64,000 nucleotides of DNA from contig CAMGYJ010000010.1 in the NCBI GenBank assembly GCA_946122785.1, positions 29,305,608 through 29,369,607 on the forward strand, read 5' to 3'. This stretch comes from Linum tenue. Taxonomy: Eukaryota; Streptophyta; Magnoliopsida; Malpighiales; Linaceae. The notes beneath the pieces are model-generated. The model did no database searches and was not told where the DNA came from. It was given only the letters and a program-made list of their open reading frames with translations. Both the position numbers and the translations under genes were made by a program. Positions 56,343 to 64,000 of this stretch are shown in pieces. Position 1 is the first letter of the stretch; each line of letters begins with the position of its first letter.

Positions 56343-57695
56343 TGATAGCACCAAAATTGGTGTTATTTATCCTACATATCGAGACATGTTTTGTGCCAAT
56401 TCATGTGCTTAAATGCTTGAACATCGTCAAATAAATCCCTATTGTGTTCCTATTTGATTTCAATGTGATTTTAAGGTGTATTAGTTAATATGTGCGAATT
56501 AGGTACAAAACAAGGTCACAAGTGTAGAGAAGGGGCAGGAATTGAAGATTGTGGCCTACAAGCCGAAGATCGCGGCCGGGATCACAAGCCGTGAAGTCCA
56601 GCTGAAGATCTCAGCCCAGAAGCCGTAATCGTGACCGCGATCATGGAAGCCCAGGACGCGAACTTCGCGAGGAAGGAGCCTTGGAGATCCATAGAGTCTC
56701 CACAGTCAAGTCACGGTCAACGTTCATCTTGCCCGCGAGGAAGATCGTGACCACGAAGTCAGCCTGCGATCTTCCCCTGCCCAAAGGCCTCGACGACTGC
56801 GCTTTGAGATCACGGCCCAGAGACCAAAGATCGCGCCCGCGATCTCATTACCTCAGGCCGCGAACTTTCCAAATCTAGAATGCCTATACATACAAGAATC
56901 CTTTCCCCTTTCGAAAAGAGTTGATTTTGAGATAAAAATTTTAGTTCTAGAGAGAGAAAAGAGAAAGAAGCTGAAGGAAGGAGAAGAAGGAGGAGCTAGG
57001 AGCAAGGAGGCATCTTTTCCAACCCCAAGTCTTCTTCTATTTCTACCATGTATCTTCTTCCCTCATTTTTGGAGTAGTCCTCTAAGGTACTAGGGATTCT
57101 AAACCCCAAACCCTAGTTTTAGGGTTTACTATGTATGTATGAATATTTTAGGGTTTGAATGAATGAATGTGTTTGTCTATCTTATTTTAATGTCACTCTT
57201 TCCTAAATGATGACGCTTGGGTAAGTCGCTCTAATATTTCCTCTTAGCCTACTTTATACTAGCGCGCTAGGTTTGGAGTTCTAGGGTTAGACAATTATGC
57301 GCCAGCTGGCGAGTTTAGGTTAGATGTGTGAATGGGGGCCTATAGTGGTCGAGGCGACCGAACCCCTGCTAGAGATAGCCTTGCTAGATGAAACCCGGCA
57401 TGAAACCTGGGTGTGGACGATGAATAGTGTCCAATGTCCATTGAAATGAGCCATAAGCTCAATGCCCCAGATACGATAGCCTAGATCGAGGTGACTGGAA
57501 CATGGGTTTAGGGTAGGCGTACTCGAAGGCATGTGTATAACCACGAAAGCCCACAGAAAAGAGATCACTTACCACATTTTATGACCCTAAGTATCTAGAT
57601 ATACATAGTAACCCTCAGCTAGGTTGAGGGATAGGTCCCCGAAGTACCTGCTTTTAGCTTTGCTCAATCTCTAGACTAGTGTTTCCTCATATCCT
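56343..57695 (+). repeat. Athila-type LTR, family A3, with GC-palindrome array
   Basis: It starts TGATAGCACC after a purine tract. An array of gatcgcggc-cgatc words occupies about 56567-56872 (for example gatcgcgcccgcgatc, 56829-56844). It is followed by tgcctatacatac (TATA-like), a GA-rich leader (56948-57005) and an aaccctag-rich segment like the middle of the A1 LTR. The right end merges with the A1 LTR at 57696 without a visible duplication, so the exact end is uncertain. Confidence 0.6.
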
Positions 57696-59025
57696 TGACT
57701 CGCTCCTACCGTCACTCTAGAAAATGGCCAAGTGTAACCACCTCCTAAAGCGTAGTATAGAGGGTTTGGGTTTTAATGTCAACCTGGGTCATAAGTGTGA
57801 TGACTACTTCGTGAGTTCTTATTATTTAGCGGTGAAACTTTAGTGAAGGTCCAAACAAGCAAAGCAGGTAAAAAGATTGTTTTCAAGTCGAGAGAGGTCA
57901 CCCGGATATGGTTCCCCCTAGACTGCAGTTAAGCCAGATTGTAATTTACCAAGTTCAATTCCAATGATAGTTATACTGCGGAGGTTCTTAAACATTCTGC
58001 AGTCTCGACTAAAGGTCTCCAGAGCCTCTCAATCTGAGTCCCCAACGGGCGACTAACCTCTACCGGAGTAAACGGATTGAGTCCCTAACGAACCAAACCT
58101 CCACTACCGAAGTGCATACGGTACAAAATAGTGAATCGACTCCTCGACTAAAGTCGCCAATTCACTACCTTCGATCAAGGATGCTCTATCAACCTAGGCA
58201 GATATTCTCATTCTCGGTCAAAGCAGAAACAACAGAAATTTGATCAGGATTCATGCCATTCAACAATTCAAACCTCAATTGAATATAATCAAATCACTGA
58301 ATCTGTACTTGGGTTCATACAATCAGACCTAACCTACAAATCTAGGGTTCTTCATACCCAGGTGAATAGGAAAGTTACTCCATAGTGAGAGATGGGAAAT
58401 CTAGCTCAGATGCGGAAACCATACTGTGAAGGATGACAATCTGCTTCTAGCACTCAATCAGCTCTTCTCCAAACTCAAGCCAGGCTCCAATGGTGATGAA
58501 GATCGATCAAAGACACTTGCAGAATCAGGTTCGTTACTTTCTCTCTCTAGGTAGCGCTTTTTCTCTCTAAAACTCGGACCCCTTAAGAAGCTGTCTGTCG
58601 CGATCCCTGACCTGAATGCCCGGTCGGGTATTTTGGGTGGCGACCGGGTATATTCAAAACGCACCGTCGGGGAACAGGGGAAAATCCCCGGTCAAGGCCA
58701 AGAATCCCCGACAGGGGATTTAAGCCTCACGATCAGGCCCCCTTCTGCTTCTCAAACGTCCAAAACACATTTTCCTCGGTCTGCTCATAATAATACCCGG
58801 CCGGGTATTTCTGCTCATGACCGGGTATTTTGCTCCTCCAGCACACTTCGACCTAAACGTGCTTCTTTCGACCCGAAACTCGTTTCTTCGCCTCGATGCC
58901 AACTCCAAGCCCTGAAATATGACATAAACGCACAACCTAGCGTGAAATCAGCTTAAAACACGAGAATCGACATCTCAAACGGCTCAAAAATAGGGGTAAA
59001 AACATGTGCAATCAATGGTCTATCA
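57696..59025 (-). repeat. 3' LTR of the right-hand A1 element
   Basis: The 1330-bp LTR reads TGACTCGC ... GTCTATCA in plus coordinates and matches 7503-8872 reversed. The palindrome array is at 58616-58831, including the perfect 18-bp aatacccggccgggtatt (58792-58809). In transcription order it is followed by cttcttaagg and a GA-rich leader. Confidence 0.9.
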
Positions 59026-59040
59026 AATTCCCCCACACTT

Positions 59041-60440
59041 AACCGTTTGCTTGTCCCCAAGCAAACCTAACTCAAACCAATGCAGCTCTCCAGACCTCTA
59101 TAGCAACAAACAACCCAGATCGTCGGTAGAGGATGTTCTTGATCATAAGGCAACTTACGAGGTCAACTGGTCTTCTAAGACGTCCCCTATCTCTCTCAAT
59201 GCGAGTACTAGACTCAAGCCAGGGTCATGAGAAGAAGTAGAAGTAAGACAGTCAGTTCATGGATAAAGGGACTCACAACATTCACAACCAAGGACTCGTC
59301 GTACCGGGGTGCTCTTTCATTTCATTTCACCGTTGGAACCCCTTTTTCTCACTTTCATTTACATATTTTTTTTCTTTTTTCTTTCATTTGGCGGGGTTCC
59401 AAATGCAGTCTTTTGCACGATCGACCCTTATTAGACGAGCAAGAGCAATTTATGTACATCTGGCGCTCGCCAGAGTACTTCTTTTAACTCCTTTTCCTCA
59501 ACTGGTGTGGAGGGTCAATGAAATTAAGGGGGGTCAGAAGCTCTATCCGTGCCCTTAAAAGCACATCCTCAAGTAAGCAAACCGTTCAACGGGTGGAAGT
59601 TTTACTTGTACTAGAGACAGCTTAGCTTCACCTTGTAGGAGTACCCCACTAAGGATCACTAAAATCTCCTCCAAAACCCGATTTTGTGCAATGAATGGTG
59701 CCACACACGTTGGGCTTACCCCATGTTTAAAATTTCAATGATTTCGACATGGAGGACCAACTGCTTTTCATTTCCCAAATGAGCACCATGTTCGATACAC
59801 GAGTCCATAACACAATCCAAAAAGAGTCACCATTATCACATGAATTCAACGGTCTTAGCTCCACTAATTCACAAAATCAACTGGCACAGCAAAGAGGTAG
59901 ATAGGAAAAATCTTATACTTCAACATCCTCCATAGTGCTACACTACCTCCCTAGGTTGCACATTACTATAGAGACTGTCAATTCAAAGCATACTGAGCAG
60001 GCAATTTGCATGGAAACGCGTACTTGGAGCCCTCCAATTTAAAAATTTGGACAGTGGACTAGGCTCCAAGCACACAAACATATCTAATGCAGTCAAAAGA
60101 GAAACATCCCCCCCCCCCCCCCCCCCGCACACACACACACTTAAGATCGACATTGCCCTCAATGGAGAAGAGGGAAAGATAAGGGGAACGATGTTACCGG
60201 TGTGCATGGACTGCATGAGACTGGAAGGGGGACCAGTCTGGATGAAGCGGACTGGAGAGAGGACCAGTAAGGACAAAGCACAACTAAAGGGAACAGAAGA
60301 GCTCAAACACAATACGTTAGGTCCAATGTTCAGCCCAATAGTACATCATCAAAAATAAAAAGGAAGAAAATAAACCGACACATAAGACAGTTTGCACTCT
60401 GACAGAAACAAAAACAACACAGAACAGGCCACTAGGACAG
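59041..60440 (-). other. A1 3' non-coding region
   Basis: This is shared with 6485-7488 (reversed) and, in part, with A2 23760-25440. It contains a run of about 20 C followed by (CA)n at 60107-60140. No supported gene; the frame at 59227-59558 is present only because of T-rich sequence and is not conserved in the 6485-7488 copy. Confidence 0.75.
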
Positions 60441-60444
60441 CCTC

Positions 60445-61260
60445 CTAGAGCCCGGTGAAGTCGATCTGGTTCATGAAGTCGTCGACCCCATCTATCGGTG
60501 GTGGTGGGGAGTGGTCCAGTGGTGCTCCTCTAGTGGGTGACAATACTGGAGCAGGTGCTCCTGGTACTCCATCAACCGGCGGCCACGATCTCTCTCCCGC
60601 TCGATGAGAGTCACCAGTGACTCCCATCTAGGCCTCCATCCGGTCGAGGCGCTCGTCCACAACCGTTAGCCTGGACTGGTACTCGGCCTGGTGGGCCGAA
60701 TACTGCTGGTAGAACTGGACCTGATGGTCCATGATCTGCTGGTTCTGAAGTCCGAGCTGCTGGAACTGGAGCCCCATCTGCTGGAACTGCTACGTGAAGA
60801 AGTCCATCGACGGGCCAGAAGCCATCGACGGACCAGAAGGACCAGAGGAGGACTAGCCTCTCTCGGATCTCTGTCGTGGCTGAAGGCCCCCTGGTGGAGA
60901 GAGCGGGGGCTCCGGCTCATCAGCATCCATGGCCCCGCCATCATCATCATCATCATCGGCCTCTTCCTCTTCCTCGCTGGAGTAATCGTCATCCTCCCCA
61001 TTCTCATCTAGATCCGCATCCTCCTCAGGGGGCAAGGAGAGCCCATCCACCCAGGAGAGGGTGCCATCAGTGGCCAGGAGGAGTGCATTGTGTAGCACGT
61101 CCCGGCTGTGGGGGGTGGAACTGCCTCGTGCAGAAGAATCTGCGAGTCCCTCGAAGTCCCTCGAAAACTGCCGGGAAGTCACCGGAAAACTCGCCGGACG
61201 GTCGTCGGAAAGTGGCCGGCGACGGGGGGTGACGGCAGAGGGGCGGCCGGCGGTCGCCAA
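60445..61260 (-). pseudogene. A1 post-pol ORF (272 codons, three in-frame TAG)
   Basis: The ATG at 61260 opens MATAGRPSAVTPRRRPLSDD, then an acidic tract (EEEEEADDDDDDGG), then a Gln-rich predicted coiled coil (FQQLGLQNQQIM...) ending EYQSRLTVVDERLDRMEA, and a Pro-rich tail ending NQIDFTGL*. One frame runs throughout, broken only by TAG at 60853-60855, 60790-60792 and 60628-60630. There is no signal peptide or membrane segment, so it is not env-like despite its place downstream of pol. It is absent from A2. A TATA-like tatttaagc (about 61345-61353) and CT-rich leader precede it. I do not recognise the family. Confidence 0.6.
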
Positions 61261-61344
61261 CGGAGGAGAGAGGGCAGAGGATTTTGAGAGGAGGAGAGGA
61301 AAAATTTGGAAAAAATGAGGGTAGAGAGAGAAAACTGACCGGGG

Positions 61345-61744
61345 GTTTGCTTAAATAGCAAAAATCCACTGTCGGGCCTCAAAAATACCCGGTCCCGTAT
61401 TTCGAGTCCACGACCGGAGGTTTTGAAAACGACGTGTTTCGAGTGAAGTAAAATCCCCGGCCTTGAGCCAAAAATACCCAGTCGGGTATTTTTGGGTCAA
61501 GGTCGGGGGTTTCTAAAACGTCGCGTTCCAAGGCTGGAAAATCTCCGACCTTGAGCCAAAAATACCCGGTCGGGGATTTGCCCTTTTCGCCCCGGAAGGC
61601 AGAAGGGGTCCCGATCATGGGCCAAAAATACCTGGCCGGGTATTTTGGCCCACGACCGGGTATTTTACCCTTCCAGCCAAAATGCTCATTCTCCCAAATT
61701 TTCAACCTCCTCTGCACGAAAACACCAAACCGAGACATAACCAC
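61345..61744 (-). promoter_or_regulatory. Internal promoter-like module of A1
   Basis: Palindromic words of the A1 LTR type (aaatacccggtcggg and variants) fill about 61380-61672. In the minus direction they are followed by gctatttaagcaaa and a ttttctctctctaccctc leader ahead of the ATG at 61260. The layout copies that of the A1 LTR promoter zone. Promoter function is inferred, not shown. Confidence 0.5.
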
Positions 61745-61886
61745 GACCGAACTTCAACACAGACATGAAACTGACTCAACACGACACAAAAACACAGAAA
61801 AAGGAAAAAAGAAATGCAAACCGTGGTGGGGTTGCCTCCCCACAAGCGCTTCTTTACCGTTTTTTAGCTGGACGCCCATGGCGGAA

Positions 61887-64000
61887 CTAAGGGTCCGCGA
61901 GTTCCACCACCAACTCTGCACGTTCGACCTCGTCTCCCAGGTAGAGCTTGAGACGATGGCAATTTACCTTAAACGGCTCAGTCTGCGGGTTGGCAATTTC
62001 AATCCTGCCATACGGGAACACCTGTGTGACCGTGAACGGTCCAGACCACCGGGAACGGAATTTTCCAGGTAAGAGCTTCAGGCGAGAGTTATAAAGGAGA
62101 ACTCGATCACCAACCTGGAACTCTTTCGGACCCCGCAACCGTGCATCGTGCAGGCGCTTAGTGCGCTTCTTGTACAACTTGATGTTCTCATAGGCGTGAT
62201 AACGCCATTCCTCCAGCTCCAGCATCTGCATTTTGCGCTCAACACCTGCAATACTAACATCCAAGTTGAGCAGCTTAAGGGCCCAAAAGGCCTTGTGCTT
62301 TAGCTCCACGGGCAAATGACATGCCTTTCCATAGACAAGTCGGTAGGGTGAAGTACAAATGGGTGTCTTGTAGGCAGTGCGGTATACCCAGAGAGCATCA
62401 TCGAGCTTGGTGGACCAATCCTTGCGGGACTGATCCACCATCTTTTCCAGGATACGCTTGAGCTCCCGGTTCGTCAGCTCGGCCTGGACACTTGTTTGAG
62501 GGTGGTAGGCCAAGGACACCTTATGAGTCACACCATAGCGAGACAATAACTTATCAAACTGGCCCTGGAAATGGGTGCCTCGATCGCTTATGATGACTCT
62601 AGGTGTCCCGAACCGGGAGAATAGCTGCTTCAGAAAACCATAAACACGTCTAGCATCATTGGTGGGCAAAGCTTGCGCCTCAGCCCACCTAGAGACGTAG
62701 TCAACAGCAACCAAGACATAGGTATTGCCAAAAGATGGAGGGAAGGGGCCCATGAAGTCGATACCCCAGACATCAAAAATTTCACAGGTTATAAACACAT
62801 TCTGGGGTATCTCATCACGGGCAGAGATGTTACCTGACCTCTGGCATTGGTCACACCTACGTGCGAAGGCGTCTGCATCCTTGAAGAGCGTGGGCCAGTA
62901 AAAGTCCGATTGGAGCACCTTCCTCGTCGTGCGGTTTCCTCCGTGGTGACAGCCAGTAGGTCCTTCATGACAATGAGATAGAATGCCCTCCATCTCACTC
63001 TCCATAACACAGCGACGGATGATCCCGTCGGCTCCGATCCTGAAGAGATGAGGGTCATCCCAGAAGTAATGCTTCAGGTCGGAGACGAAATTCCTCTTGG
63101 TGTGAGTTGGCATCCCCTTGGGCAGCTGCTGGCCCACCAGATAGTTCGAAAAATCGAAATACCAAGGGGTGACACTCTCCACCAGGCACATCATCATCAG
63201 TCTTTCATCTGGGAAGGAGTCGTTGATCTCCTCCTCGAGGTTGTCCGCAGGGGGTGCGTCCAACCGGGAGAGGTGATCGGCTACGACATTCTCCGCTCCC
63301 TTCTTGTCCCGAATCTCAATGTTGAACTCCTGCAATAGTAAGATCCATCATATGAGCGTAGGCTTGGCATCGTCCTTGCTCATCAGGTATCGAATCGCGG
63401 AGTGATCTGTATACATGGTCACATGGGACAAGACCAGATAAGGACGAAATTTGTCGAAGGCAAACACCACTGCAAGAAGCTCCTTCTCCGTAGTGGTGTA
63501 GTTCTCCTGGGCATCATTTAGGGTCTTCGAGACGTAGTAGATAGGTCGGAAGTGTTGATCTCGCCTCTGCCCCAAGACAGCTCCAATAGCAAAGTCACTG
63601 GCATCGCACATCATCTCAAATGGTAGGGACCAGTCAGGAACAACCATGATAGGAGCTTGGGTGAGCTTCTCCTTCAATGTCGTGAATGTCGATGTGCATG
63701 CATCAGTGAACTGGAAGGGGGCATCCTTCTCAAGAAGCTTAGTCAGGTACAGGGCGATCTTCGAAAAATCCTTGATGAACCGCCTGTAGAACCCTGCATG
63801 GCCTAAAAAACTCCGGATCCCCTTAACCGATGTAGGAGGAGGCAGCTTGCTGATAGTCTTAATCTTTGCTCGGTCCACCTCAATCCCCATCTTGGAGATC
63901 TTATGCCCTAGAACTATGCATTCGCGAACCATGAAGTGACACTTCTCCAAACTCAGTGTCAGGTTCGTTTCTTCACACCGTTTAAGGACGAGTTCCAGGT
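61887..64000 (-). pseudogene. Athila pol: RT C-terminus, RNase H and integrase (partial)
   Basis: One frame is open from the window edge to the terminal stop at 61887 except for a single TGA (63348-63350). It covers the RT connection (EKCHFMV, LGHAGFYRRFIKDFSKI), RNase H (MMCDASDFAIGAVL, TTEKELLAV, YTDHSAIRYL), a linker ending VVADHLSRL, the integrase zinc region ([13 protein letters not shown]...CDQC), the DDE core ([26 protein letters not shown]) and a C-terminal domain ([20 protein letters not shown]). All DDE and zinc residues are present. QTSVQAEL has Val where Gly is usual. The TGA sits where the family has an Arg codon ([11 protein letters not shown]), so a CGA to TGA change is likely. 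Gag and the RT palm are outside the window. Confidence 0.92.

Larger units (their letters stand above)
57696..64000 (-). mobile_element. Athila-type element family A1, runs off the window
   Basis: 3' LTR (57696-59025), polypurine tract (59026-59040), 3' region with a post-pol ORF module, then pol reading leftwards from beyond the window edge. Pol sequence ([39 protein letters not shown]) is of the Athila type. The 5' LTR, gag and most of RT lie outside the window. Compared with A2, this family has pol and an extra 1.3-kb module (about 60440-61744). Confidence 0.9.

Noticed and set aside
60445..61260. env-like gene, as often proposed downstream of pol in Athila elements
   Set aside because: No signal peptide, membrane segment or Cys pattern; the frame is acidic, Gln-rich and coiled-coil.
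1..64000. tRNA or rRNA genes
   Set aside because: No cloverleaf-forming segment with box A/B or rRNA-like sequence was noticed; the only tRNA-related text is primer-binding sites.

Overview
This window is nuclear DNA of a flowering plant, probably a eudicot. The evidence is Ty3/gypsy elements of plant-only lineages (Athila, Tat and a chromovirus-like element), a Ty1/copia-type LTR, MULE, hAT and Harbinger-type elements, Helitron-like ends, plant mobile domain (PMD) coding sequence, and GT-AG introns in AT-rich surroundings. I see no intact host gene. Nearly all recognisable coding sequence belongs to, or was captured by, transposable elements, and most of it is broken.

Left part, 1-15.2 kb. 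A scrap of MULE-type transposase (3-113) abuts a 6.4-kb minus-strand Ty3/gypsy element (114-6484) with two LTRs and decayed gag, protease, RT/RNase H and integrase. Next comes the 3' end of a plus-strand Athila-type element, family A1 (6485-8872). A 24-bp minisatellite follows, then a minus-strand PMD pseudogene (about 15009-9194) with recognisable exons and a TATA box. The PMD gene is split by a 3.15-kb copia-type insertion whose two ends are inverted LTR sequences.

Middle, 15.2-30.9 kb. This is a plus-strand Tat-type element (gag, PR, RT, RNase H, extra RNase H, integrase) that carries a long antisense ORF downstream of pol. A 375-bp MITE splits its RNase H. A complete minus-strand Athila-type element without pol, family A2 (22362-28285), splits its antisense ORF.

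Right-centre, 30.9-56.3 kb. Here there is AT-rich DNA holding nested MITEs, Helitron-like ends, a copia-like LTR fragment, a hAT element with a transposase remnant, and three Pack-MULE-like elements with 10-bp target duplications. One Pack-MULE carries an NPH3-family fragment inside both terminal repeats. Another carries a DEVIL/ROTUNDIFOLIA-like small-peptide gene.

Right end, 56.3-64 kb. A plus-strand LTR of a third Athila-type family (A3) is followed by the 3' LTR, 3' region and most of pol of a minus-strand A1 element that runs off the window. Its pol is open except for one stop.

The most unusual signal is a shared module in the A1, A2 and A3 LTRs: an array of short GC-rich palindromes with a family-specific word, followed by a CT/GA-rich leader and, in A1 and A3, an intervening AT-rich TATA-like site. 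A1 carries a second copy of the module inside the element, in front of a post-pol ORF that A2 lacks. All similarity calls come from reading the sequence by eye; no database search was run.
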